Source: Proteus cibi (GTDB taxonomy: Bacteria > Pseudomonadota > Gammaproteobacteria > Enterobacterales > Enterobacteriaceae). Taken from it: a stretch of DNA of 64,000 nt. The translations under genes were made by a program, and so were the position numbers. Numbering within the stretch: the first letter of the stretch is position 1; the number at the start of each line of letters is the position of its first letter. A model generated the notes under the pieces. It saw nothing but the letters and a program-made list of their open reading frames with translations, was not told the origin of the DNA and made no database searches. Location: positions 153,894-217,893 of the forward strand of contig NZ_PENW01000010.1 of the NCBI RefSeq assembly GCF_003144405.1. The letters run 5' to 3'. Below, piece after piece: positions 27,723 to 37,239 of the stretch.

Positions 27723-28352
27723 TTATTCCATAAATTGTGCTTCTGCGATTAATAATTTATCAATTGATGATTGGCATAAAAAAGGTCTAAGTGCTTCAAA
27801 TTTCTTTTCTGACCATTGGTAGATCTTTAAAGATAAAAGTTGCTCAATGATCTTTGGCTCAAAACGATATTTAAGGTGTCGCGCAGGTGTTCCTCCCACA
27901 ATGCTGTAAGGCTCAACATTTTTGGACACAACACTATTAGCCGCAACAATAGCACCTTCTCCAATAGTTACACCAGGCATTATCATTACACGCATTCCTA
28001 TCCATGCACCATCATGAATATGAGTATCACCTTTACCAATATAGGCCTCCTCAATTTTATCCATAAAAGGATAAAGTGAGAACCAATCCATACGATGTGT
28101 ATGATTTCCACCCATTAATATAACCGCCTGTGCGCCAATACAGACATAATCGCCAATATATAATTTATCAATTTCCCACAATGGCTCCCATTGTAGGCTA
28201 ATTTCATCACCATAAAGATAACGAACTACAGACGCTTCAAAACCATCATCCCAACAATCACTGTAATAACTGTGTTGCCCTTTAATGATAATGTTTTTAT
28301 TTTTAACTGTTTCGTGTAGATATTCTACACGCGACCAATGTTTATTTTTCAT
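27723..28352 (-). CDS. Type B chloramphenicol/streptogramin acetyltransferase-like protein
   Basis: A 209-residue left-handed beta-helix acetyltransferase of the XAT (CatB/Vat) family. SYYSDCWDDGFE, MGGNHTHRMDWFSLYPF (with the catalytic histidine region), GDTHIHDGAWIGMRVMIMPGVTIGEGAIVAANSVV (hexapeptide repeats) and EPYSIVGGTPARHLKYRF match the family plan. Members acetylate chloramphenicol or streptogramin A, but several chromosomal members have unknown substrates. Sequence detail differs from plasmid CatB, so a resistance phenotype is only possible. It has its own terminator and lies next to the adhesin gene. Confidence 0.82.
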   Translation of the reverse strand: MKNKHWSRVEYLHETVKNKNIIIKGQHSYYSDCWDDGFEASVVRYLYGDEISLQWEPLWEIDKLYIGDYVCIGAQAVILMGGNHTHRMDWFSLYPFMDKIEEAYIGKGDTHIHDGAWIGMRVMIMPGVTIGEGAIVAANSVVSKNVEPYSIVGGTPARHLKYRFEPKIIEQLLSLKIYQWSEKKFEALRPFLCQSSIDKLLIAEAQFME

Positions 28353-28550
28353 AATCTGACTCGCTATAAATTAATGAGTCATCAAAGAATGCTTAATTCT
28401 CTGATGATGTGTCCGCATTCAAAACACATCGTCTTAAGCAATTCTTGGTTGAAGCAATAAAGGTTCTTTTTTCATCTTATTTACGCCCCATTTTTACAAC
28501 GCAATATACTTCTGTTTGCCGTTTCTCTACAGCATCATAATAATTTTTAA

Positions 28551-28600
28551 AGAAAAAGCCACGGATACACTTAATAACATCCTATTATTCCCCGTGGCTT
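28551..28600 (-). terminator. Terminator after the Old Yellow Enzyme gene
   Basis: AAGCCACGG/CCGTGGCTT stem with a 27-base loop, followed on the minus strand by a T-rich tract, directly after the stop codon. Confidence 0.7.
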
Positions 28601-28607
28601 AATATCA

Positions 28608-29699
28608 CTATTTAAAAAAGCCTTTGCTACCATGAGGCGCACAACGTAAATATTGAGGCGCTACTTTTATGGTTTGTTTGAGTTTTTCCGCCGCATGCCA
28701 AGGCCAACGAGGATCATAAAGAATACCTCGACCTAAAGCGATAAAGTCGGCCTGCTCTGTAAGTAAAATAGCTTCAGCTTGTTCTGGCTCCGTAATTAGG
28801 CCAACAGTAATAACAGGCAGTTGCGTTTCATTATAAATTGCTTGAGCAAATGGCACCTGGTAATTAGGTCCCAGTTTAATTTCTTGTTTTTCTGATAATC
28901 CACCAGAAGAAACATGAATATAATGGCAACCTAATTCTTCAAGATGCTGTGTTAAAGCAATTGTACTTTCTAAGTCCCAGCCACCTTCAACCCAATCTGT
29001 CGCAGAAATTCTAACACCGACACAGACATTCTCTGAAACCGCATTTTTTACGGCAACAAAGATATCCACTAATAACCGACTACGATTATTGAAATCGCCA
29101 CCGTATTGATCTGTTCTGTGATTTGATAATGGAGATAGGAATTCATGCAATAAATACCCATGAGCACCGTGGATTTCAATAACATCAAATCCTGCTAACT
29201 CAGCTCTTCTTGCCGCATTTACAAAAGCTCGTTTTATTTCTTCAATTTCATCAATAGCCATAGCATGAGGCTGATGATGAGTACTAAAAGGAATTTCTGA
29301 AGGTGCGACTTTTTGCCATCCATTAGGAGAATCAGGTGCTAATGATGCTCCACCATTCCAAGGTAAATCGGTCGATGCTTTACGTCCTGCATGTGCAATC
29401 TGTATACCTATTTTTGCAGGTGAATATTGTTTAATATTCTCAACAAGTTTTTTTAATTCACTACCATGTTGATCAGACCAAATACCTAAATCTTTATAAC
29501 TAATACGGCCTCTAGGCTCAACCGCGGTTGCTTCAACGATCACTAGTGAAGCGCCAGATAGTGCTAACTGACCATAATGCATAGTGTGCCATGCTGTCGG
29601 GTAACCTTCTTGTGCTGAATATTGGCACATAGGCGCAACGATTATACGGTTATCTAACTGATGGGGGCCTAATTTTTTAGGGGAGAATAACAAACTCAT
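28608..29699 (-). CDS. NADPH dehydrogenase, Old Yellow Enzyme family (NamA/YqjM-like)
   Basis: A 363-residue FMN ene-reductase. The N terminus LGPHQLDNRIIVAPMCQYSA is the YqjM-class flavin-binding start with its redox-modulating cysteine. IQIAHAGRKAS, the active-site pair in EIHGAHGYLLHEFLSPLSN, GVRISATDW, and VGLITEPEQAE with ALGRGILYDPRWPWHAA follow in order. Such enzymes reduce activated alkenes, nitro compounds and quinone-like electrophiles in the cytosol. AGGAGG lies seven bases before the start. It is probably monocistronic. Confidence 0.92.
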   Translation of the reverse strand: MSLLFSPKKLGPHQLDNRIIVAPMCQYSAQEGYPTAWHTMHYGQLALSGASLVIVEATAVEPRGRISYKDLGIWSDQHGSELKKLVENIKQYSPAKIGIQIAHAGRKASTDLPWNGGASLAPDSPNGWQKVAPSEIPFSTHHQPHAMAIDEIEEIKRAFVNAARRAELAGFDVIEIHGAHGYLLHEFLSPLSNHRTDQYGGDFNNRSRLLVDIFVAVKNAVSENVCVGVRISATDWVEGGWDLESTIALTQHLEELGCHYIHVSSGGLSEKQEIKLGPNYQVPFAQAIYNETQLPVITVGLITEPEQAEAILLTEQADFIALGRGILYDPRWPWHAAEKLKQTIKVAPQYLRCAPHGSKGFFK

Positions 29700-29834
29700 T
29701 TAAAGCCTCCTGCTATCAATAAGAATTTATGCAAAGAAAAATATCTTCACTTTTCGATATACCATTTAAATATACAAGTTTAAGGCTATCGGATCTTATT
29801 CATTTAGGCGATGGTTTACTTCACATTGTGAAAA

Positions 29835-29863
29835 ACAAAAAGATCAGCGTCAATTGCTGATCT
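29835..29863 (-). terminator. Terminator after the DUF2798 gene
   Basis: AGATCAGC/GCTGATCT stem with a seven-base loop, followed on the minus strand by TTTTGTTTTTC. Confidence 0.85.
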
Positions 29864-29872
29864 CTTATTTAA

Positions 29873-30151
29873 TTAATCATTAGATTTGGCAGGCTTCACT
29901 AATAACAGTGAAAAGCGTCTTGCAATCGGTAAGACAAACAAAACCGTAGGAAAAGCAATCATCCAAGAAATCCCCCAAGAAGTTAACCATGGGGAGATAA
30001 CGTACATTCCCATACCTAATGATTTGACGGTACTAATAAAAGCAACAATACCGGACATAATAAAAGAAAGGAAAAAGGGAACAAGAAAAATCATTGCTCG
30101 AGTAGGAAGTTTAGGAATACCTAAAAAGTGATTTTTGTCCTGAAAAGACAT
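29873..30151 (-). CDS. DUF2798 small membrane protein
   Basis: A 92-residue protein from the ATG at 30151 (GGAG about eight bases upstream; the open frame extends 16 codons further without a ribosome site). It has two transmembrane helices: one with FLVPFFLSFIMSGIVAFIST, and one around WMIAFPTVLFVLPIARR. The layout KLPTRAMIFLVPFFLSFIMS ... SWGISWMIAFPTVLFVLPIARR is that of DUF2798 proteins, whose function is unknown. Confidence 0.8.
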   Translation of the reverse strand: MSFQDKNHFLGIPKLPTRAMIFLVPFFLSFIMSGIVAFISTVKSLGMGMYVISPWLTSWGISWMIAFPTVLFVLPIARRFSLLLVKPAKSND

Positions 30152-30357
30152 AGATAAAGACTCCAATAATACGATTGTACAACAGCACATAACTGCCAAT
30201 ACAACAGGCTAAAAAAAGTTATATGCGTTGATTAACGTAAACGCTTACGAGTCTTTTTGACCAAACTAAGAGCTAGTTTATTAATAAATATTTCTTTGTC
30301 AACTAAATTATTCTCATTATCATTTGGAGGATAATAGTTCACATTAAGATGAATGAA

Positions 30358-30390
30358 GATGAGAAAACACAATATGGCTTTCTCATCTTT
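30358..30390 (+). terminator. Hairpin with T tract between DUF genes
   Basis: GATGAGAAA/TTTCTCATC stem with a 12-base loop, followed on the plus strand by T8. Terminator strength is on the plus strand although the nearest gene ends on the minus strand; the stem may serve both. Confidence 0.55.
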
Positions 30391-30393
30391 TTT

Positions 30394-30732
30394 TTACCAA
30401 TCTCGTGTTGCAATTAACTCTTCTATATCAGCATTTTCAAAACCATATTCATCCGCGATAACGCCAAAATCTTCAGCAATACACTCTCTTGCTACTGTTT
30501 CGATTTCGCTATCTTCTTCATAAAATGCTTCAGCTAATTCATTAAATTGATCTGTTGTTTCTTGCGTTAGAATATAGAGTTCTGCCAAATTTTTAGGTGA
30601 AGTCGCTTCTATTTTTATACAAAGCGCTTTTAATAAATCTTGCCCTTTTTTTACAAGGTGTGAGGGATAATAGTTATCATTGTCCATGTCTTTTAAAAAA
30701 TAATGCGCAGCGAGTACTTTATTTTTAATCAT
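30394..30732 (-). CDS. DUF5713-family protein
   Basis: A 112-residue acidic, mostly helical soluble protein. DNDNYYPSHLVKKGQDLL, KIEATSPKNLAELYILT, ETVARECIAEDFGVIADEYGF and the C-terminal EELIATRDW match my recollection of the DUF5713 family, which is often encoded singly and has no known function. The start at 30732 (MIKNKV) has AAGGA eight bases upstream; the Met three codons earlier would overlap that site. Confidence 0.75.
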   Translation of the reverse strand: MIKNKVLAAHYFLKDMDNDNYYPSHLVKKGQDLLKALCIKIEATSPKNLAELYILTQETTDQFNELAEAFYEEDSEIETVARECIAEDFGVIADEYGFENADIEELIATRDW

Positions 30733-30894
30733 GAAGAACATCCTTATCTAAGTATTTATCTTAAGGTCGTTAAAGTGCACTTATTATCTTAATTACTGGA
30801 AAGTATATTACGTTTATTAATTAAATGTCTCGCTTTTATTTCTATGAATTTATAGAATCCTGACCAGCAAACGGAAAATAGGCAATTAATTAAA

Positions 30895-31626
30895 ATGGCT
30901 AAAAAAATACGATTTATATTTCTTTTTTTGACGATTGCACTGCTCTCTTTTTTGATCATTAATAAATATTTTAAAAGCTCACCTTTGGCGACATGGTACT
31001 TCTATGGCAATAACGGTGAATATATTACAGGTCATTACTACCCACCAGCAGAAGATGATACAACAGATGCCGTGATTTCCATTCCAGAAAAACCAACTCA
31101 AGAAGGTTTAACACTAACACATTGGGATACTTGCAGTATTGAACTGAACATTGATAATAAAACGCTTAATATTTCTTATTTTACTGATGGTCTTATTCAA
31201 GCCTCATTATCAACAAAAACCACACCTTATGTTGTATTAACTGAGCTCTATTTTTATCAACCTAATGATATACATTGGTCGATAAACCGACTAGAGGATG
31301 GAACATACAAAGGTTGGATTTGGGATAATGTTGAAAATCAGCTTATTTCTGTTCGTTATCAGGAAGATAAAACAACAATTATTGACGGTACAAAATATAC
31401 ACTAATGCCAGAAAGTTATTGGCTATTTCAACGGTGGGCTAATGGCGTTTTAGTGGAAGAGTACACATTAGATGATTTACCAGCAAAAGATAACTATATT
31501 CCTGATAGGGATAAACAGAGGCTGATTCAAGCAAAAGCAGAGCTTCAAACCACGGTGAATGAATTAGTGGCGCCATTAAATTTACCATTTAACTTAATGC
31601 TGTGGGATAGCTCACTTTGTCAGTAA
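30895..31626 (+). CDS. Hypothetical membrane-anchored protein
   Basis: A 243-residue protein with an N-terminal hydrophobic helix (residues 5-24, FIFLFLTIALLSFLII) that is a signal anchor or uncleaved signal, followed by a soluble, probably periplasmic, beta-rich domain with many Tyr and Trp residues (WYFYGNNGEYITGHYYPP, LEDGTYKGWIWDN). Two cysteines (CSIEL and the penultimate residue) could form a disulfide. I do not recognise the family. It stands alone with its own terminator. Confidence 0.7.
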   Translation: MAKKIRFIFLFLTIALLSFLIINKYFKSSPLATWYFYGNNGEYITGHYYPPAEDDTTDAVISIPEKPTQEGLTLTHWDTCSIELNIDNKTLNISYFTDGLIQASLSTKTTPYVVLTELYFYQPNDIHWSINRLEDGTYKGWIWDNVENQLISVRYQEDKTTIIDGTKYTLMPESYWLFQRWANGVLVEEYTLDDLPAKDNYIPDRDKQRLIQAKAELQTTVNELVAPLNLPFNLMLWDSSLCQ

Positions 31627-31637
31627 TTGCATCATGT

Positions 31638-31667
31638 GAAATGCTCCCAGAGGGTTGGGAGCATTTC
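31638..31667 (+). terminator. Terminator after the hypothetical membrane-anchored protein
   Basis: GAAATGCTCCC/GGGAGCATTTC stem with an eight-base loop. The following tract is not T-rich beyond the stem. Confidence 0.7.
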
Positions 31668-32313
31668 TGACACAGAATGATTTAATTTATACTAAATAAC
31701 ACCATCTCGTTTCATGTAAATTCCTTTTATTGAAAATCCAATTCCTTTCAAGTGGTTAAATTTTACTGCAGAGTATAGATCAATAGAGTAAATAATTTAA
31801 ATCTAATAAAGATGTTGCACAACAGGGGTATATTAAAACAATTATCTATTTTCAATAAAAGAATAAGACGTCACTTTAATAGTTATATTATTCAATGAAA
31901 TTGAAATTTTATATTTAGATTATTTTAAATATAAAACCTTATTTATTGAATATTGATTTTTAATGAAAATCACCTTTAAACTCAAAGCATCTTAAATAAA
32001 TTATTTAAGTTACCTTAGCATAATAGAGTAAAATATTTATTACCCATATTAGTTTAATTAAACTCATTCTATCTAAAATAAATCTTTAAAATTAACATTA
32101 AATGCCTTGATATGATCAAAATGAAATAAATAGCATACTTACCTCAATCTGTTCCTAAAAATTTCGACCATTTATTTTTAGTAAAACATATTAAATAAAA
32201 ATTTATCTTACATTAAGAGTTGATTAATCAAACCTTGCTTTATATTTTATTATATTGCTCAATTTTTATTTGGCTCTTATACTTTCTTAAGACGATTTTA
32301 GGTAGGTATTATC
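31668..32313. other. AT-rich intergenic region before the two-component pair
   Basis: 646 bases with no credible frame. It contains a perfect inverted repeat at 31991-32009 (CTTAAATAA-A-TTATTTAAG). The last 60 bases must hold the promoter of the response regulator. Length and composition suggest a regulated promoter or lost genes. Confidence 0.4.
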
Positions 32314-32979
32314 ATGAATATTTTATTAGTTGAAGACGATTTACAACTCGGTAAAGCGCTTTGTCGCGGACTTGAAATTGCGGGTTTTCAACCATGCTGG
32401 GTCAGATTGCTTGCGGATGCTCGCGTTCAATTAAAACAGCGCCCTTTCGATTTAATGCTCTTAGATTTAGGTCTACCTGATGGTGATGGGCAAGATGAAC
32501 TGATTGCACTCAGAAAAAGTGGCGAGAAAATCCCGATTATTATTTTAACTGCCCGCACTCAAATTGATAATTTAGTACAAACATTAGATTCAGGTGCCGA
32601 TGATTTTTTACCAAAGCCCTTTGCTATGCCTGAACTTATTTCTCGAGTAAAAGCAGTGAGTCGCAGAATGGCCGGTTTCTCTTCACAAATATGGTCTATT
32701 GGCAATTTACAACTTAATCCAGCAAACCATCAAGTCACTTTAAATGACGAATTGCTTTTATTATCAGGTAAAGAATACCAATTATTATATGAATTAATGC
32801 GTAATACTGACAATGTGGTACGTAAATCAGAATTAGAACAGCGTTTATTTGGTTTAGACGATAAAATTGAGAGCAATTCCCTTGAAGTGCATATGCATAA
32901 TTTACGAAGAAAAATAGGCAAAGAACGCATTATCACCGTTCGTGGCGTAGGCTATTTACTAAAAAAAGAAACTCATTAA
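32314..32979 (+). CDS. OmpR-family response regulator (QseB/PmrA-like)
   Basis: A 221-residue regulator. The receiver has VEDD at residues 6-9, the phosphorylation aspartate in LMLLDLGLPDGDG, ILTAR and the switch lysine in LPKPFAMPEL. A winged-helix DNA-binding domain follows (LTL-type strand, then LSGKEYQLLYELMRN, LEVHMHNLRRKIG, IITVRGVGYLL). The stop codon abuts the kinase start with no gap, so the pair is one operon. It most resembles QseB/PmrA; Proteus RppA is another candidate identity. Confidence 0.9.
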   Translation: MNILLVEDDLQLGKALCRGLEIAGFQPCWVRLLADARVQLKQRPFDLMLLDLGLPDGDGQDELIALRKSGEKIPIIILTARTQIDNLVQTLDSGADDFLPKPFAMPELISRVKAVSRRMAGFSSQIWSIGNLQLNPANHQVTLNDELLLLSGKEYQLLYELMRNTDNVVRKSELEQRLFGLDDKIESNSLEVHMHNLRRKIGKERIITVRGVGYLLKKETH

Positions 32980-34383
32980 ATGAAGATCCGCTCCTTCTTT
33001 ATTTACACCATAGTCCTTCAGATTATCTCCATAGTTATGCTTTGGGGCGTTTGGTTGGCTTGGATACAATTTGATTATCTTGCTGATTTCGAAGATGTGT
33101 ATAACAAACAGCAAGAAATTATTGCTGAAGGTTTTGCTAATACTTTAGAGATTGTTGCTGACCAACCTGAAGTTCTCAAAGAAGTTGCTCATAATTTACA
33201 AGGTATGTATATCGACGCCATGCTCAATGGTGAAGATGATGAACTACAATATCTACCATGGTTTATTGCCTTAGATGCAAATAATACTCTGATTTATACT
33301 AATCGTCCTGAGTTACCTATCCCTACCAAAGTACTTTCATTAGCATCAGAAAAAGTATCTGTCGCAGGTGAAAAGTGGATACTCTCTTTTAGCTGGGGAG
33401 AAAAACATAAAATAAAAGTGTTTATTGGTGAATCGGTTGAAGACAGAGGTCATGTTATTGGTAACCCTGTTGAAGGAACCTTTGTGCCTTTCCTCTTTAT
33501 TCTCGCGACTGTTATTTTTGCAATTTTAATTACCGCTTATTTTAGTTTACGCCCTTTAAGACAAGCGGCAGAGCTTATCTCTAATCGTAAGCCACGTAAT
33601 TTAACACCGATTAATGTAGGTCAGCAATTTAAAGAAATTCGACCTATCTTTAAAGAGCTAAACCAATTAATGGCTAGAATTGACGCGGCTAATATTCGTG
33701 AAAAACAATTTATGGCAGATGCCGCCCATGAATTAAGAACACCAATAGCTGCTGTTATCGCACAATTACACCTGCTCACTTTAGTCGATGATCAACAAGA
33801 GCGTGAAGAAATTATTGATGATATGAAGCAATCCCTTGATAGAGCAGCCGCTCTTTCTCATCAATTAATTGATTTGGCGCGATTAGAATGTGACGATTTC
33901 CCATTAAAAATAGAATCTTTTGATATCTATAACGTCATTGGTAATGCAATAGCACAACGCGTTCCTTATGCGATTACTAAAAATATTGAGTTATCACTTA
34001 ATGAAGGTCATGCTTTAACGCTTAAAACCGACAAACAGGCTTTACTCTCTATATTTAATAATCTGCTTGATAATGCCATTAAATATTGTCCGAAAGGTAG
34101 CCAAGTTGAAGTAACTATAGAGAATCGATACACGGAAGGTATCCATGTTATCGTGCGTGATAATGGCCCTGGAGTCGCAAAAGAACATCTCAATGTTCTA
34201 TTTTCACGTTTTTATCGCGTTCCTGGTTCTAATGAAACAGGGAGCGGATTAGGTCTATCTATTGCACAAAATCTCGCTAATAAAATTCAAGCATCGCTAA
34301 TTATTACTGAAGGACTAAATAATAAAGGGATTGGTTTTATTATTGTTCTACCTTTAGAAGCTAAATTATCAGACAGCGATTAA
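32980..34383 (+). CDS. QseC-type sensor histidine kinase
   Basis: A 467-residue kinase. Transmembrane helix 1 is at residues 7-28; a periplasmic sensor of about 145 residues contains acidic stretches (NGEDDELQYLPWF). Transmembrane helix 2 (FVPFLFILATVIFAILITAYF) leads into a HAMP-like linker. The H box is FMADAAHELRTPIAAVIAQL, the N box NNLLDNAIKYCPKG, and the G boxes DNGPGV and GSGLGLSIAQ. Acidic patches in the sensor are reminiscent of cation- or peptide-sensing kinases such as PmrB and PhoQ, which is inference. It partners the abutting OmpR-type regulator. Confidence 0.9.
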   Translation: MKIRSFFIYTIVLQIISIVMLWGVWLAWIQFDYLADFEDVYNKQQEIIAEGFANTLEIVADQPEVLKEVAHNLQGMYIDAMLNGEDDELQYLPWFIALDANNTLIYTNRPELPIPTKVLSLASEKVSVAGEKWILSFSWGEKHKIKVFIGESVEDRGHVIGNPVEGTFVPFLFILATVIFAILITAYFSLRPLRQAAELISNRKPRNLTPINVGQQFKEIRPIFKELNQLMARIDAANIREKQFMADAAHELRTPIAAVIAQLHLLTLVDDQQEREEIIDDMKQSLDRAAALSHQLIDLARLECDDFPLKIESFDIYNVIGNAIAQRVPYAITKNIELSLNEGHALTLKTDKQALLSIFNNLLDNAIKYCPKGSQVEVTIENRYTEGIHVIVRDNGPGVAKEHLNVLFSRFYRVPGSNETGSGLGLSIAQNLANKIQASLIITEGLNNKGIGFIIVLPLEAKLSDSD

Positions 34384-34465
34384 TAGATAGAGAACTGAGA
34401 TTCCAAAATAGAAGGAGGTAATTATGCCTCCTTTATATTTTATCGCGATGAAGCGCTATAGGATG

Positions 34466-34792
34466 TTATCCCCAAAGATTAATTAACCCGCGTAGACCTG
34501 CTGTTACGATTGCGGCACTAAGCACAATCATAATGAAAGGTTTTTTCTGCCAAGTAAGTATGCCTGCGACACCAACCCCCATAATTTTTGAAATATCAGC
34601 AAGTTGGTCGCCATCAAAAAATGTCGATGTCATCGCCACCGAAAACAAAATAACAATCGCTGATAATGAGAGAATTCCTTTAACTCTCTCTGATACAGCT
34701 GCTTTATTATTAAGTAATATTCCGGAAAGACGCATGGCGTATGTACCAACAGCAAGAATAATAATTCCTGTAATAATAGAAGCCGTGGACAT
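34466..34792 (-). CDS. azlD: AzlD-family branched-chain amino acid exporter small subunit
   Basis: A 108-residue membrane protein with about four helices; the N terminus IITGIIILAVGTYAMRLSGI has the AzlD/YgaH pattern (TYxxR). With AzlC it forms a two-component exporter for branched-chain amino acids such as valine. Its ATG overlaps the azlC stop codon (TAATG), so the two are translationally coupled. Confidence 0.85.
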   Translation of the reverse strand: MSTASIITGIIILAVGTYAMRLSGILLNNKAAVSERVKGILSLSAIVILFSVAMTSTFFDGDQLADISKIMGVGVAGILTWQKKPFIMIVLSAAIVTAGLRGLINLWG

Positions 34793-35454
34793 TATATTTT
34801 CCTTATCACAAACAATACGCCTAATAGCGATAATAAAACAGGTATCCCCGCAGGGAGGAATAATGTGGTTGCGAGTGCAATAATGCTCCCTATTATTGCT
34901 GCATGACGTGTTAGTTTATTTTTTAATGCTGGTAAACTTAATGCAAGAATAATAGCGGGAAACATTGCATCTAGCCCTAACATCTTTATATCTACAATAA
35001 ATGATCCTAAGTACACACCGAGCATGGTTCCCAGAGGCCAAACAAGTAAAATGCCTAAGCCACAAGCCCAAAACGCTAATTTATTTTGTTCAGCGGTACG
35101 TTGAGATAAACCAAAGACAACACTTTCATCATTTAAGATATGAAAACCTAATAAGGATTTAAGCCCTTTTCCTGGTAAATCCTTTACTGCCATACTAAAA
35201 GGAATATGTCGTGCATTAACCATTAATCCAGCAAGAGCAGCATATATTGCACTTCCTCCCATCGCCACAACACCAATAAAAAGAAATTCAGAAGCACCGG
35301 CTAAAACAAAAATGGATAGCACTAATGGCACCCAAAAATCAAAGCCTTGTGTATGTGCCAAAGCACCATAAGAGATACCAACGATACCATCTGCTAATGA
35401 AACAAGCACAATATCTCTAAGTACGTTATTATCAAGACGACTGTTAATTTGCAT
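34792..35454 (-). CDS. azlC: AzlC-family branched-chain amino acid exporter large subunit
   Basis: A 220-residue membrane protein with about six helices. DIVLVSLADGIVGISYGALAHTQGF, FLFIGVVAMGGSAIYAALAGLMVNARHIPFSMAVKD (conserved N-A-R-H block) and GFHILNDESVVF mark the AzlC/YgaZ family. The XRE-cupin regulator gene diverges from it, 82 bases away, an arrangement common for azlCD and likely reflecting direct control. Confidence 0.88.
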   Translation of the reverse strand: MQINSRLDNNVLRDIVLVSLADGIVGISYGALAHTQGFDFWVPLVLSIFVLAGASEFLFIGVVAMGGSAIYAALAGLMVNARHIPFSMAVKDLPGKGLKSLLGFHILNDESVVFGLSQRTAEQNKLAFWACGLGILLVWPLGTMLGVYLGSFIVDIKMLGLDAMFPAIILALSLPALKNKLTRHAAIIGSIIALATTLFLPAGIPVLLSLLGVLFVIRKI

Positions 35455-35536
35455 AGAATGTAGTATTTTTTATCGAACCATTCGTTCATTATGTTGAACG
35501 ATTTATTTTTTTGCAAGATGATTTTTGAAGGAAGCT

Positions 35537-36100
35537 ATGATGCCATCGCCTTGTGCGCCTATTGAAATTATTTCTCAAGCACTGGCTAGAGAAAGAAAAA
35601 AAGCAGGTCTTTCTCTTGCTGAAATAGCAAGACGAGCGGGTGTTGCAAAATCAACATTATCTCAATTAGAAGCAGGACAAGGAAATCCAAGTATTGAAAC
35701 ACTTTGGGCTATTTGTGTTGCGTTAAATATCCCTTTTTCTCAACTTATTTCAGCGCCACAACCTGAAGTTAAGGTGATCCGTAAAGGTGATGGTTTTAAA
35801 ATTAGTGCAGAAAAAGCGTATTATCATGCTTTTTTACTTTCTTCCTGCCCTGTAGGTGCAAAACGCGATATATACACTGTCATTGCACAGCCGGGCAAAG
35901 ATAGAGTTTCTGATCCTCACAGCAAGAATGTCACTGAACATATTATTATTATTAGTGGTAGTGCAATGGTGGGAACTTTAGATAATCAGCAAGAATTACA
36001 ACCCGGTGATTATATTTGCTATCCCGGTGATGTCACTCATGTATTACGAGCTTTAGAGCCTGATACAACTGCTGTTATGATTATTGAGCATCATAATTAA
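35537..36100 (+). CDS. XRE-family regulator with cupin sensor domain
   Basis: A 187-residue regulator starting at one of two adjacent ATG codons after GAAGGAAG. The N-terminal XRE helix-turn-helix (GLSLAEIARRAGVAKSTLSQLEAGQGNPSIETLWAIC) is followed by a C-terminal cupin barrel (HSKNVTEHIIIISGSAMVG, LQPGDYICYPGDVTHVL). Such proteins bind a small ligand and control the adjacent transporter operon, here azlCD on the opposite strand. Confidence 0.9.
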   Translation: MMPSPCAPIEIISQALARERKKAGLSLAEIARRAGVAKSTLSQLEAGQGNPSIETLWAICVALNIPFSQLISAPQPEVKVIRKGDGFKISAEKAYYHAFLLSSCPVGAKRDIYTVIAQPGKDRVSDPHSKNVTEHIIIISGSAMVGTLDNQQELQPGDYICYPGDVTHVLRALEPDTTAVMIIEHHN

Positions 36101-36193
36101 CGCAATAAAATGATAAATTTACCGCACTGCTATATTGCAATAAAAATATGAAAGCAGTGCGATAAATTTGATAAAAAACATCTGTCTAGTTAA

Positions 36194-37048
36194 TTATTTT
36201 TTAAGTGCTTTATCAAGATAGATCTCTCGTAATCGTTGAGATAAATGCCCAACAACTCCCTGATTTATATCTTCATTATCAATTGAAATAACGGGCCAAA
36301 TTAAGGTAGTTGCAGAGCTAATAAAAGCTTCTTGTGCTTTTTTTGCTTCATCAAGTGTAAATTGGCGTTCTGTTATTTTAAGCCCTTTTTCTTGTGCTAA
36401 TTGAATAATCGCTTGGCGTGTAATACCAGGTAAAATATCTTGGCTCAGTGGTCGTGTAATAATTTCATTATCATGATTAACAATAAAAAAGTTACTTGAA
36501 CTGCCTTCTGTTATATAGCCATCTTTAATTAAAATAGCATCGTCAGCACCCTGCTGATGTGCATGATGTTTTGCTAAACATGCTGCTAATAATGATACTG
36601 TTTTAATATCACAACGTTGCCAGCGAATATCTTCAACACTAATTACTGAAATTCCTTTTTTTGCATTAGGATGATTAACTACTGTTGAATGTTGTACAAA
36701 AGCAACGATTGTGGAGGGGACAGATAAAGATGGAAAATCAAAAAAACGAGAGGAATCGGCACCTCGTGTTATTTGTAAATAAATGAGCCCTTCATGAAGA
36801 TTATTCTTTTCGATAAGTTGATGATGGACATCAATTAACAACTCTTTGGTAATGGGAAGTGACAAACCTAATTCTTTGCATGAACGCTGTAAGCGTTGAA
36901 AATGTTCATTAAAATCAATGAGCTGACCATCAATAACAGCAGTAACTTCATAAACGGCATCTGCAAATAAAAAACCACGGTCAAAAACAGATATTTTAGC
37001 CTGCTCTTTAGGTACAAAGTGACTGTTTAAATACACAATATCAGACAT
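36194..37048 (-). CDS. dat: D-amino-acid transaminase (fold-type IV)
   Basis: A 284-residue PLP enzyme of the class IV aminotransferase family. ISVFDRGFLFADAVYEV is the fold-type IV N-terminal signature, RWQRCDIKTVSLLAACLAK contains the PLP-binding lysine, and EGSSSNFFIVN and LPGITRQAIIQLAQE are cofactor-binding segments. The single-residue spacing and RWQRCDIKT block are typical of D-alanine aminotransferases rather than IlvE, so interconversion of D-alanine and D-glutamate is the likely role. Branched-chain or 4-amino-4-deoxychorismate lyase activity is less likely. Confidence 0.82.
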   Translation of the reverse strand: MSDIVYLNSHFVPKEQAKISVFDRGFLFADAVYEVTAVIDGQLIDFNEHFQRLQRSCKELGLSLPITKELLIDVHHQLIEKNNLHEGLIYLQITRGADSSRFFDFPSLSVPSTIVAFVQHSTVVNHPNAKKGISVISVEDIRWQRCDIKTVSLLAACLAKHHAHQQGADDAILIKDGYITEGSSSNFFIVNHDNEIITRPLSQDILPGITRQAIIQLAQEKGLKITERQFTLDEAKKAQEAFISSATTLIWPVISIDNEDINQGVVGHLSQRLREIYLDKALKK

Positions 37049-37239
37049 TTTACCTCCGTTATAAATTTTATTAACAATTTATCTTAATCCACTACCTTAC
37101 TCCTTCAGTTTTCTATTTTAAAGATGCTCCCCCACTCTTACCTTTTTTTAATTATAGTTTTATGTAACTCAGTCATGTTATATAAGCAAAAATTGCTATA
37201 ATTTAACTTATGTACCAAATATAAGGATAAGAGGTGGCT

